Source: Caballeronia calidae (lineage in GTDB: Bacteria; Pseudomonadota; Gammaproteobacteria; Burkholderiales; Burkholderiaceae). Taken from it: a stretch of 57,525 bases of DNA. Location of the stretch: assembly GCF_900044055.2 (NCBI RefSeq), contig NZ_FCOX02000048.1:1-57525 (forward strand). The letters are read 5' to 3'. Below the pieces are notes generated by a model that worked only from the letters and a program-made list of their open reading frames with translations, ran no database searches and was not told where the DNA came from. A program made the translations under genes and the position numbers. Shown here in pieces: positions 25,325 to 33,688 of this stretch (positions are counted from its first letter, which is position 1; each line of letters starts with the position of its first letter).

Positions 25325-26103
25325 AGCTGCATGCCATCGCTCGCCGCGCGTTGCCGTGGCTCGTGCCCCTGATGATTCTGGCCGCGTGGGAAGCGGCCGC
25401 GCGCACCGGCGGACTGTCATCGCGCGTGCTGCCCGAGCCGCTCGCGGTCGTGAAGGCTGCGTGGTCGCTGATCGAATCGGGCGATCTGTGGGCCAACGTG
25501 AAAGTTAGCGCGGGCCGCGCGCTCGCGGGCTTCGCGATGGGCGGCGGCATCGGCTTCGTGCTCGGTCTCGCGACGGGTCTCTTCAGGCCCGCCGAAGTCG
25601 CGCTCGATTCGACCGTGCAGATGATCCGCAACATCCCAGCGCTCGCCATGATCCCGCTCCTGATCCTGTGGTTCGGCATCGGCGAGGAAGCGAAGCTCGT
25701 GCTCGTGGCGCTGGGCGTGTTCTTTCCGGTCTACGTCAACACGTACCACGGCATACGCTCGGTGGATCGCGATCTGATCGAGATGGCGAAGAGCTATGGC
25801 CTGTCCGGCTTCGCGCTGTATCGGCATGTGATTCTGCCGGGCGCGCTGCCGTCGATTCTCGTCGGCGTGCGTTTCGCGTTCGGGCTGATGTGGGTGATGC
25901 TGATCGTCGCGGAAACGATCTCCGCGCAATCGGGCATCGGCTATATGACGATGAACGCGCGCGAATTCCTGCAAACCGATGTCGTGGTGGTCGGCATCCT
26001 GCTGTATGCGCTGCTCGGCAAGCTCGCCGACATGGCCGCGCGCGCGATCGAGCACGCGACCTTGCGCTGGCATCCTGCGTATCAAACGAAGGCGCAATCA
26101 TGA
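25321..26103 (+). CDS. ssuC: Alkanesulfonate ABC permease
   Basis: A 260-residue inner-membrane permease of the binding-protein-dependent class with about six transmembrane helices. The EAA loop for ATPase docking is visible (LIEMAKSYGLSGFALYRHVILPGALPSILVGVR). The usual RNIPALAMIPLLILWFGIGEEAK segment of the SsuC/TauC family is present. The start overlaps the ssuD stop and its own stop overlaps the ssuB start, both as ATGA. Confidence 0.93.
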   Translation: MKLHAIARRALPWLVPLMILAAWEAAARTGGLSSRVLPEPLAVVKAAWSLIESGDLWANVKVSAGRALAGFAMGGGIGFVLGLATGLFRPAEVALDSTVQMIRNIPALAMIPLLILWFGIGEEAKLVLVALGVFFPVYVNTYHGIRSVDRDLIEMAKSYGLSGFALYRHVILPGALPSILVGVRFAFGLMWVMLIVAETISAQSGIGYMTMNAREFLQTDVVVVGILLYALLGKLADMAARAIEHATLRWHPAYQTKAQS

Positions 26104-26909
26104 CCGTGATGAATTCGACGCTGTCCGCGAATGTGGACAGCTTCACGCAAACCTTGCCGCGCACGCAGCCGGTCGCGCGCGCGCCGTTCGTCGGGCGCGA
26201 TCTCGCCGTGTCGCTGCGCGGCGTGGAAAAGCGCTTCGGAGAGCGCAAGGTGCTCGATCAGCTCGACTTCTCGATCGAGCGCGGCAGCTTCGTGTCGATC
26301 GTCGGACGCAGCGGCTGCGGCAAGTCGACCTTGCTGCGGCTCATCGCCGGTCTCGATCAGCCGACGGGCGGCGTCGTGCAGCGCAACGCCGCCGCGACAT
26401 CGAACGAACTGCAGATCCGCATCATGTTTCAGGACGCGCGCCTGTTGCCGTGGAAGAGCGTGCTCGACAACGTGATGATCGGCCTGCCGCGCGGCAAGCG
26501 CGATGAAGCCCGCGCGACGCTCGCCGAAGTGGGTCTCGCCGAGCGCGAGAAGGACTGGCCGTCGCGCCTGTCGGGCGGGCAGCGTCAGCGTGTGGCGCTG
26601 GCGCGTGCGCTCGTGCATCGGCCTGATCTGCTGCTGCTCGATGAACCGCTCGGCGCGCTCGATGCGTTGACGCGCATCGAGATGCAGGGCTTGATCGAAC
26701 GCCTGTGGCGCGAACACAAGCTCACCGCGTTGCTCGTCACGCATGACGTGCAGGAAGCGGTGTCGCTGGGCGATCGCGTCGTGCTGATCGAAGCAGGGCA
26801 TATCACGCTCGATACCGATGTCTCGTTGCAAAGGCCGCGCGCGCGCACGGCGCCGGGGTTCGCGCAGCTCGAAGAACAGGTGCTTTCGCGCGTGCTTCAA
26901 CGTGCCTGA
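26100..26909 (+). CDS. ssuB: Alkanesulfonate ABC ATPase
   Basis: A 269-residue ABC ATPase with Walker A GRSGCGKST, Q-loop MFQDARLLPW, signature LSGGQRQR, Walker B LLLLDEPLGALDA and the switch His in LLVTHDVQEA. It energises sulfonate uptake through SsuC. The first 35 residues before the domain are extra and typical of SsuB. Its stop is directly next to the stop of the convergent Lrp-type regulator. Confidence 0.94.
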   Translation: MTVMNSTLSANVDSFTQTLPRTQPVARAPFVGRDLAVSLRGVEKRFGERKVLDQLDFSIERGSFVSIVGRSGCGKSTLLRLIAGLDQPTGGVVQRNAAATSNELQIRIMFQDARLLPWKSVLDNVMIGLPRGKRDEARATLAEVGLAEREKDWPSRLSGGQRQRVALARALVHRPDLLLLDEPLGALDALTRIEMQGLIERLWREHKLTALLVTHDVQEAVSLGDRVVLIEAGHITLDTDVSLQRPRARTAPGFAQLEEQVLSRVLQRA

Positions 26910-27383
26910 CTACGCCTCCAGCGGCACCGCGCTCACGCACTTGAGCTCATCGAGACACACGCTCGATTTCACGCCGCTCACGCCGGGAATGCGCATCAGC
27001 GTATCGAGCAGAAACTCCGACAGGCCTTTGAGATCCCGCGCGATCACCTTCAGCATGTAATCGATATCGCCCGTGACGGCGAAGCACTCCTGTATCTCCG
27101 CGAGCTTGCCGACGACGCCCTTGAACTTCGCCAGGTCGCGCACATGGCCGCGTTCCATCGTGACCTGAATGAAGGCGACGACGCCGAAGCCGAGCACCTG
27201 CGCATCGAGCCGCGTCTCGTAGCCCTTGATCACGCCCATCTCCTCCAGCCGCCGATGACGCCGCAGCGTCTGTGCCGGCGACAGATTGATCGCCTCCGCC
27301 AGTTCGAGATTGGAAATGCGTCCACGGGACTGCAGAATCCCGAGCAAACGCAGGTCGATACGGTCGATCTCGATAGTCTGCAA
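26910..27383 (-). CDS. Lrp/AsnC-family regulator
   Basis: About 157 residues: an N-terminal HTH (IDRIDLRLLGILQSRGRISNLELAEAINLSPAQTLRRHRRLEEMGVIKGYETRL) and a C-terminal RAM effector domain (FAVTGDIDYMLKVIARDLKGLSEFLLDTLMRIPGVSGVKSSVCL). Such regulators bind amino acids. It is divergent from an amino-acid permease and aminotransferase pair, which it probably controls. The start is not certain: a TTG at 27383 has GGAG at a workable distance, while a GTG at 27404 would add seven residues. Confidence 0.88.
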   Translation of the reverse strand: MQTIEIDRIDLRLLGILQSRGRISNLELAEAINLSPAQTLRRHRRLEEMGVIKGYETRLDAQVLGFGVVAFIQVTMERGHVRDLAKFKGVVGKLAEIQECFAVTGDIDYMLKVIARDLKGLSEFLLDTLMRIPGVSGVKSSVCLDELKCVSAVPLEA

Positions 27384-27562
27384 TTTAATTTCTCCGATGC
27401 CCACATTCAGGAAATCCAGATCCGCAAACTAGGGTTTGTCTGCGCATCGTAGGAAATCATATTGTGCGGCAACAAATTTACACTGATTCCCCTAAATCGA
27501 GCGGGGACGCAGGCGGTTCGAGGCGTCCGGAAATACACCGCAGCACACAAGGAGAGAGACAC

Positions 27563-28945
27563 GTGGCACATGAGGGAGACGGCACGCTCAAGCGCGGCCT
27601 GAAGAACCGTCACATACAGTTGATCGCGCTGGGCGGCGCGATCGGAACAGGGTTGTTTCTCGGCATCGCCCAGACGATCAAATCGGCGGGGCCATCGGTA
27701 CTGCTCGGTTATGCGATCGCGGGCATCGTCGCCTTTTTCATCATGCGGCAACTGGGCGAGATGGTCGTCGACGAGCCCGTCGCGGGTTCGTTCAGCCACT
27801 TCGCGGACAAGTATTGCGGGCAATACGCGGGCTTCCTGTCGGGCTGGAATTACTGGGTGCTCTACATTCTCGTGTCGATGGCCGAGCTTTCGGCCGTGGG
27901 CATCTACGTGCAGTACTGGTGGCCGGGCATCCCGACATGGGTGTCCGCGCTCGTCTGCTTCGGCCTCATCAACGCGATCAACCTTACGAGCGTGAAGTCG
28001 TACGGCGAGCTGGAGTTCTGGTTCGCGATCGTGAAGGTCGTGGCGATCGTCGGCATGATCGGCTTCGGCGGCTATCTGCTCTTCTCGGGCACTGCCGGAC
28101 CGGAAGCGAGCGTGACGAACCTGTGGCGTCATGGCGGCTTCTTCCCGAACGGCGTCTCGGGTCTCGTGATGGCGATGGCCGTCATCATGTTCTCGTTCGG
28201 CGGGCTGGAGCTCGTGGGCATCACGGCAGCCGAAGCGGATGATCCTTCGCGCACGATTCCGCGCGCGACGAATCAGGTGATCTATCGCATTCTGATTTTC
28301 TACGTGGGCGCGCTCGGCGTGCTGCTTTCGCTGTATCCGTGGGAGAAGGTCGTCACCGGCGGCAGCCCGTTCGTGCTGATCTTCCATGCGATGAACAGCA
28401 ACTTCGTCGCGCACGTGCTCAATGCGGTGGTGCTCACGGCGGCGCTCTCGGTCTATAACAGCGGCGTGTACTGCAACAGCCGCATGCTGTACGGCCTCGC
28501 GCAGCAGGGCAACGCGCCGCGCGCGCTGATGAAGGTCAACAAGCGCGGCATTCCGCTGATCGCGCTGGGCGTCTCGGCAATCGCGACAGCCGCTTGCGTG
28601 CTGATCAACTATCTGATGCCGGGCAAGGCGTTCGAATTGCTGATGGGCCTCGTCGTGTCGGCGCTCATCATCAACTGGGCGATGATCAGCCTCATCCATC
28701 TGCAGTTCCGCCGCGCGAAAGCACGCGCCGGCGAAACCACCGCGTTCAAGAGCTTCGGCTATCCGCTCACCAACTATCTGTGTCTCGTGTTCCTCGCGGG
28801 CATTCTGGTCGTGATGTGCCTGATTCCCGATCTGCGCATCTCGGTCTATCTGATTCCGGTGTGGCTCGCCGTGCTCGGCGTGGGCTATGCGGTTCGCAAC
28901 CGTCGTGCGGGCGCGTCGATGCCGTCGCGCGTGGCATCGCGTTAA
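27563..28945 (+). CDS. Amino-acid permease (AroP/PheP/ProY type)
   Basis: The 460-residue, 12-helix permease belongs to the amino acid-polyamine-organocation family. It opens with LKRGLKNRHIQLIALGGAIGTGLFLG, the conserved TM1 signature of AroP, PheP and ProY, and continues RQLGEMVVDEPVAGSFSHFADKY. It starts at a GTG with AAGGAGAG upstream; no good ATG exists. It probably imports aromatic amino acids because the next gene, 11 bp on, is an aromatic aminotransferase. Confidence 0.87.
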   Translation: MAHEGDGTLKRGLKNRHIQLIALGGAIGTGLFLGIAQTIKSAGPSVLLGYAIAGIVAFFIMRQLGEMVVDEPVAGSFSHFADKYCGQYAGFLSGWNYWVLYILVSMAELSAVGIYVQYWWPGIPTWVSALVCFGLINAINLTSVKSYGELEFWFAIVKVVAIVGMIGFGGYLLFSGTAGPEASVTNLWRHGGFFPNGVSGLVMAMAVIMFSFGGLELVGITAAEADDPSRTIPRATNQVIYRILIFYVGALGVLLSLYPWEKVVTGGSPFVLIFHAMNSNFVAHVLNAVVLTAALSVYNSGVYCNSRMLYGLAQQGNAPRALMKVNKRGIPLIALGVSAIATAACVLINYLMPGKAFELLMGLVVSALIINWAMISLIHLQFRRAKARAGETTAFKSFGYPLTNYLCLVFLAGILVVMCLIPDLRISVYLIPVWLAVLGVGYAVRNRRAGASMPSRVASR

Positions 28946-28956
28946 AGGAGACTTGC

Positions 28957-30162
28957 ATGTTCGAACACATCGATGCCTATCCCGGCGATCCGATCCTCTC
29001 GCTGAACGAAGACTTCGCGAAGGATTCACGCGATGACAAGGTCAACCTGAGCATCGGGATCTATTACGACAACGAAGGCCGCATTCCCGTGATGCGCGCC
29101 GTACGCGAAGCCGAGGCGCAGTTGCTTGCAGAGCCCGCCGCGAAGCCCTATCTGCCGATGGCCGGTTTCGCGCAATACCGCGATGCCGTGCAGTCGCTCG
29201 TCTTCGGCGACGATTCGACCGCGCGCGCCGAGGGCCGCATCGCGACCGTGCAGACCCTGGGCGGCTCGGGTGCGCTGAAAGTGGGCGCGGACTTCATCAA
29301 GCGCTATTTCCCGGACTCGCAAGTCTGGGTGAGCGACCCGACGTGGGATAACCATCGCTTCATCTTCGAGCGCGCGGGCTTCACTGTCGGCACGTATCCG
29401 TACTACGACGAATCGACCGGCGGCCTCAGGTTCGATGCAATGTTATCGGCCATCCGCGATCTGCCCGCGCGCAGCGTCGTGCTGCTGCACGCGTGCTGTC
29501 ACAACCCGACGGGCGTCGATCTGAACGATGCGCAATGGGTCAGGCTGATCGAAGCGATCAAGGCGCGCGGGCTCCTGCCGTTCATCGACATGGCGTATCA
29601 GGGCTTCGGCGCAGGGCTCAATGCCGACGCCTTCGCGATTCGCGAGCTGGTTCGTCAGAACGTGCCCGCGTTCGTCGCCAATTCGTTCTCGAAGAACTTC
29701 TCGCTGTATGGCGAGCGTTGCGGCGCGCTCTCGGTGATCTGCGAGTCGGCGGATTCGGCGGCGCGCGTGCTCGGTCAGTTGACGGGCGCCGTGCGCGCGA
29801 ACTACAGCAACCCGCCGACGCACGGCGCGAAGATCGTCGCGCGCGTGCTCACGACGCCCGCGCTGCGGCAGGCATGGGAAGACGAGCTGGCATCGATGTG
29901 CACGCGCATCGCGCGCATGCGCGGCGAAATCCACGCGCGCCTGCGCGGCAATGTGCCGGACGCGATGCTCGCGCGTTATCTGGAGCAGCGCGGCATGTTC
30001 ACTTACACGGGGCTTTCCGCCGCACAGGTCGACAGGCTGCGCGAACGGCACGGCGTCTATCTGATCCGCTCGGGCCGCATGTGCGTCGCGGCGTTGAACG
30101 ATCGCAATGTGGAAGCGGCCGCGTCTTCCATCGGCGAAGTGCTGGCGACCGAAATCGTCTGA
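28957..30162 (+). CDS. Aromatic amino-acid aminotransferase (TyrB-like)
   Basis: The 401-residue PLP enzyme of the class I aspartate/tyrosine aminotransferase group reads NLSIGIYYDNEGRIPVMRAVREAEAQL and KPYLPMAGFAQYRDAV at the N-terminus, ACCHNPTGVDL in the cofactor domain, and the PLP lysine K246 in NSFSKNFSLYGERCGAL. It would transfer the amino group of aromatic amino acids or aspartate to 2-oxoglutarate. It is preceded by AAAGGAG and follows the permease by 11 bp, so import and first catabolic step are coupled under the Lrp-type regulator upstream. Confidence 0.9.
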   Translation: MFEHIDAYPGDPILSLNEDFAKDSRDDKVNLSIGIYYDNEGRIPVMRAVREAEAQLLAEPAAKPYLPMAGFAQYRDAVQSLVFGDDSTARAEGRIATVQTLGGSGALKVGADFIKRYFPDSQVWVSDPTWDNHRFIFERAGFTVGTYPYYDESTGGLRFDAMLSAIRDLPARSVVLLHACCHNPTGVDLNDAQWVRLIEAIKARGLLPFIDMAYQGFGAGLNADAFAIRELVRQNVPAFVANSFSKNFSLYGERCGALSVICESADSAARVLGQLTGAVRANYSNPPTHGAKIVARVLTTPALRQAWEDELASMCTRIARMRGEIHARLRGNVPDAMLARYLEQRGMFTYTGLSAAQVDRLRERHGVYLIRSGRMCVAALNDRNVEAAASSIGEVLATEIV

Positions 30163-30234
30163 CGAGGCCGCTCATTTCCGGCTCATTCTGCGCGGGCAGA
30201 CTGCATCCATCGCTCATGAAGGAGGGATGCAGTC

Positions 30235-31794
30235 ATGAAAATGGAAACCGGAAAGAAAGCGGCCTTTCGGACTTATGTCGATGTCCTGCTCGATCAGCTC
30301 GAAGCGCACGCCGATCGCGCGGTGCTGCGCTATCTCGACGAGGACGTGACGGGCGCCGCGTTTCGAGCGTCGATCTATCGCTATGCGCGGGCGCTGGCAT
30401 CGTTCGGCATCGGACGCGGTGCGCTCGTCGCCATGTTCGCGCCGAATCGTCCGGATGCGCTCGCCATTCGCTACGCGACGAACCTGCTCGGCGCGGCGAC
30501 GATGTTCCTGCCCGCGATCAAGTCGGCGGAGCAGCGCGCGGCCTTCGTGACGCGCATGCAGCCGACGCTGCTCGTCGCGTTCGCGCAGACCGCGCATCTC
30601 GTGCCCGAGCGCTGCGGCGCGAAACTCGTCTATGTCGGCACGGGCCCGGCGCGTTTGCGGCTCGACATTCGCGCGTGCGTGCAGTGCGATACGCCGATGC
30701 CAGGCAACGCGATGCCCGATGATCTCGCGGTGATCGTCTCGTCGGGCGGCTCGACCGGCGTACCGAAAGCGAGCCGCCGCAGCTTCGCCGCGTACTCCGC
30801 GCTGGTGAGCGCGCCGAGTCCCTCGGACCGCCGCCAGCTCGTCAACGGGGCGCTCGCTTATCTCTCTCAAGTGCTCGTCGACAACACGTTGATGGGCGGC
30901 GGCACGGTCGTGCTGAAGCCTCGCTACGATCCCGTCGCCACGCTCGCGACGATCGAGGCCGAACGCATCACCGACGTATTGCTGGTCGAGCCGCAACTCT
31001 TCGAGACGATGGATCACCCCGACGCTCGCCTGCGCGATCTGTCATCGCTGCGCTCGATCGCGCACGTCGGCGGATCGGCGCCCGCGATCCTGCGGCGGCG
31101 CGCAATCGCGCGGTTCGGCCCGGTGCTCACGCATATGTACGGCGCGAGCGAAGCGGGGCTCGTGAGCGTGCTGTCGCCATCGGACTATCTCGCCGATGCA
31201 AGCTTGCTGGACAGCGTCGGACGCATCCGTCCCGGCGTCGATGTCCGCATTCGCCGCGCCGGCGGCACGTTCGCGCGGGAAGGACAGCACGGCGCAATCG
31301 AAGTGAAGTCGGCGGCGGTGGCGCAGGGCTACTATCGTCAGCCGATCGAGGCGGCGCAGAAGTTTCGCGACGGCTGGTGCCTCACGGGCGATATCGGCTT
31401 CATCGACGAGAAGCTCAATCTGCATGTGCTCGGGCGCGCGGGCGATGTCGCGGAGATGGATGGCGTCGTCATCGGCCCGGCGCAGATCGAAACGGCGCTG
31501 TGCGCGTTGCCCGATGTGCGCTATGCGCGCGCCGTGGCATCGGGCGATGCCGCACGCGGATATGCGTGGGACGTCGTGGTCGTGCCATGGCGGGGCAAGC
31601 CGATCGATATCGCGCGTTGCATGCGCGCGCTCGAATCGGCGTGCGGCGCGCATGTCGCGAAGGCCGTGCGGATGGCCGCCGTGCAACGCGTGCCGCTCAC
31701 CGAGCAGGGCAAGGCCGATCGCGCCGCGATCGCGCTCCTGTGCGGCGATGCTTCGAACGCGGGCCTCGAGAAGGAAGCCGCCTTCAGCGCGTAG
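30235..31794 (+). CDS. AMP-dependent acyl/aryl-CoA ligase-like protein
   Basis: A 519-residue member of the ANL adenylation superfamily. The P-loop core is SSGGSTGVPKAS, then MYGASEAGLVSV, the GDIGF motif (LTGDIGFIDEKLNLHVLGRAGDV) and a C-terminal catalytic Lys in LTEQGKADRAA. It would activate a carboxylic acid as acyl-AMP and probably pass it to CoA. The substrate is unknown; the N-terminal half lacks features of the benzoate or long-chain groups I know. It lies 72 bp after the aminotransferase and converges with the carnitine-dehydrogenase-like gene, overlapping it by 11 bp. Confidence 0.82.
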   Translation: MKMETGKKAAFRTYVDVLLDQLEAHADRAVLRYLDEDVTGAAFRASIYRYARALASFGIGRGALVAMFAPNRPDALAIRYATNLLGAATMFLPAIKSAEQRAAFVTRMQPTLLVAFAQTAHLVPERCGAKLVYVGTGPARLRLDIRACVQCDTPMPGNAMPDDLAVIVSSGGSTGVPKASRRSFAAYSALVSAPSPSDRRQLVNGALAYLSQVLVDNTLMGGGTVVLKPRYDPVATLATIEAERITDVLLVEPQLFETMDHPDARLRDLSSLRSIAHVGGSAPAILRRRAIARFGPVLTHMYGASEAGLVSVLSPSDYLADASLLDSVGRIRPGVDVRIRRAGGTFAREGQHGAIEVKSAAVAQGYYRQPIEAAQKFRDGWCLTGDIGFIDEKLNLHVLGRAGDVAEMDGVVIGPAQIETALCALPDVRYARAVASGDAARGYAWDVVVVPWRGKPIDIARCMRALESACGAHVAKAVRMAAVQRVPLTEQGKADRAAIALLCGDASNAGLEKEAAFSA

Positions 31795-32731
31795 CGCAGC
31801 CGGCCGCGCTTCTCGCCTTCAGAAGCTCGAGCATGACGCGGTCGCGTTCCGTCTCCATCGACTCCGACGAACGCCCGGCAAGTGCCGCCTTCATCTCATC
31901 GACGACTTTGCGCTGCAGCTCGGGCGTCAGTTGCGGCGCGCCGAGGTCGTCCCACCAGCTTTGCATCGGCGGGCCGAGGTGATCGAGCGTATGCTGAATG
32001 CCGCCTTCGCCGCCCGACAGATGCAGGTTGGCGAACGGCCCGAGCACCGCCCATCGAAGGCCGGGACCGTAGGCGATGGCGTCGTCGATATCCGCGACGC
32101 TCGCCGCGCCGATCGACACGAGATGAAAGGCCTCACGCCAGAGCGCCGCCTGCAGGCGATTGGCGATGTGGCCCATCATCTCCTTGCGTGGATGGATGGG
32201 CCGCTTGCCGATAGCGGTGTAAAACGCCATCGCGCGTTCGAGCGATGCCGCGGATGTCGCTTCGCCGCCGATCACTTCCACGAGCGGAATCAGATGCGGC
32301 GGATTGAACGGATGCCCGAGCACGACGCGCTCCGGATGCCGGCATGCCTGCTGCATGCGGCTCATCAAAAGCCCCGACGTGCTGGACGCGATCACGACAT
32401 CCTCGGGAAGCGCCGCATCGATTCTCCTGAGCAGATCGAGCTTCAGGTCTTCGCGCTCGGGCCCGTTCTCCTGCACGAACTGCACGCCGGACAGCGCGCT
32501 TTCGAGATCGTCGTGGAACGTGAGATTCGATAGCGAAGCGTCCTTCGCCAGGCCGATCTGCTCGAGCGTCGGCCAATGCCGCGCGATGGCCGTCATCAGC
32601 CGCTCGCGCGCGCCGGGCGCAGGGTCGGTCGCCGATACGCGCAGCCCGCGCGCCAGAAAATACGCGGCCCAGCTCGCGCCGATCACGCCCGTGCCGACGA
32701 CCGCCACGCTTTCGATTCTGCTCGCTGTCAT
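31784..32731 (-). CDS. L-carnitine dehydrogenase-like 3-hydroxyacyl dehydrogenase
   Basis: The 315-residue NAD enzyme has a Rossmann start (VAVVGTGVIGASWAAYFLARG) and the two-domain fold of short 3-hydroxyacyl-CoA dehydrogenases. The segments IASSTSGLL, HPERVVLGHPFNPPHLIPLVEVIGG and YGPGLRWAVLGPF match the carnitine 3-dehydrogenase group, which oxidises L-carnitine to 3-dehydrocarnitine; this assignment is not certain and other 3-hydroxyacids are possible. The BKACE gene lies only 2 bp upstream in the same direction; in carnitine catabolism (cdhA, cdhC of Pseudomonas) the same two enzyme types act in succession. Confidence 0.75.
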   Translation of the reverse strand: MTASRIESVAVVGTGVIGASWAAYFLARGLRVSATDPAPGARERLMTAIARHWPTLEQIGLAKDASLSNLTFHDDLESALSGVQFVQENGPEREDLKLDLLRRIDAALPEDVVIASSTSGLLMSRMQQACRHPERVVLGHPFNPPHLIPLVEVIGGEATSAASLERAMAFYTAIGKRPIHPRKEMMGHIANRLQAALWREAFHLVSIGAASVADIDDAIAYGPGLRWAVLGPFANLHLSGGEGGIQHTLDHLGPPMQSWWDDLGAPQLTPELQRKVVDEMKAALAGRSSESMETERDRVMLELLKARSAAGCATR

Positions 32732-32733
32732 GT

Positions 32734-33654
32734 TCAGCTCTCCATGGCGGCAGCCGCGACGCCCGAGCGCAGGGGCTTCAGCCCGATGATCTCGCGCGCT
32801 TCTTCGGGCGTGGCCGGTTCGTATCCCATCTCACGCACGAGGCGCACGAGCCGCTCGACCAGTTGCACATTGGTGGCCAATTGCCCTTGCCGATAGTACA
32901 GGTTGTCTTCGAGTCCCACGCGCACGTGCCCGCCGAGCAACAGCGAGTTCATCGCAGCGGGCAGTTGCGCGGCGCCGATCGCGCTGACATTGAAGACGGT
33001 GCGCGCCGGAAGATGATCGACCATGGTCTGCAACAGGCGCGGCGTATAAGGCAGCGCACCCTGAAACGCATTCGCGCCGATGACGATGTTGATGAAATGC
33101 GGCGCTTCGTCGAGTCCTTCGTTGATCGCGCGCTGCACGTCCTGAACGATATCGGCGAGACCGAACACTTCCCATTCGGGCTTGATGCCGCGTTCCTTCA
33201 TCATGCCCGCGATCTGCCGGATGCGCGACGGCGGCGTCGCGACCAGAATCTCCTTGCCTTCGAAGCTCGCGACCACGGTTTGCGCATCGAGCGTGCACAT
33301 CTCGACGCCATCGCCCTGCATGCCTTTCAGCCGCTCTTCCCACATGATTTCCCACAAGCCGTTGTCGAGCTCGCGGACCATGTCGCCGTTGATGCCGCCG
33401 CCGGTGGAGTTGTTCAGGACGATGTCGCACTTGTCGCGGATCAGGCGGTTGATCTCGCTGTAGATGGCGGGATCGCAGGTCGCCTGATCGTCCGGGCGGC
33501 GCGCATGCACGGCGACGACACTCGCGCCCGCGTTATAGCAGCGATAGGTATCGTCGGCGATTTCGCGCGGCTGCGTCGGCAGATTGGGGTTCATCTTCTT
33601 GGTCGCCATGCCGCCCGTGGGCGCAACCGTCACGATGACTTTGGACTTGCTCAT
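32734..33654 (-). CDS. BKACE-family beta-keto acid cleavage enzyme
   Basis: The 306-residue TIM-barrel protein belongs to the 3-keto-5-aminohexanoate cleavage family (DUF849). It has the family's N-terminal VTVAPTGG, the zinc-binding VVAVHARRPDD loop, LNNSTGGG, GVEMCTLDAQTV and NIVIGANAFQGALPYTPRLL. BKACE enzymes cleave a beta-keto acid with acetyl-CoA; the dehydrocarnitine-cleaving member makes betainyl-CoA and acetoacetate. Pairing with the carnitine-dehydrogenase-like gene favours that reaction. A 4HBT thioesterase gene at 35947 could act on the CoA product. Confidence 0.85.
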   Translation of the reverse strand: MSKSKVIVTVAPTGGMATKKMNPNLPTQPREIADDTYRCYNAGASVVAVHARRPDDQATCDPAIYSEINRLIRDKCDIVLNNSTGGGINGDMVRELDNGLWEIMWEERLKGMQGDGVEMCTLDAQTVVASFEGKEILVATPPSRIRQIAGMMKERGIKPEWEVFGLADIVQDVQRAINEGLDEAPHFINIVIGANAFQGALPYTPRLLQTMVDHLPARTVFNVSAIGAAQLPAAMNSLLLGGHVRVGLEDNLYYRQGQLATNVQLVERLVRLVREMGYEPATPEEAREIIGLKPLRSGVAAAAMES

Positions 33655-33688
33655 GATGTCTCTCTCCGAATGAGGAATGCAGGTTTCT

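Noticed and set aside
27407..29029. 540-codon reverse frame opposite the permease gene
   Set aside because: Its composition (Arg, His, Asp, Glu, Gln in excess) mirrors a membrane protein read on the other strand; the permease has clear family motifs.
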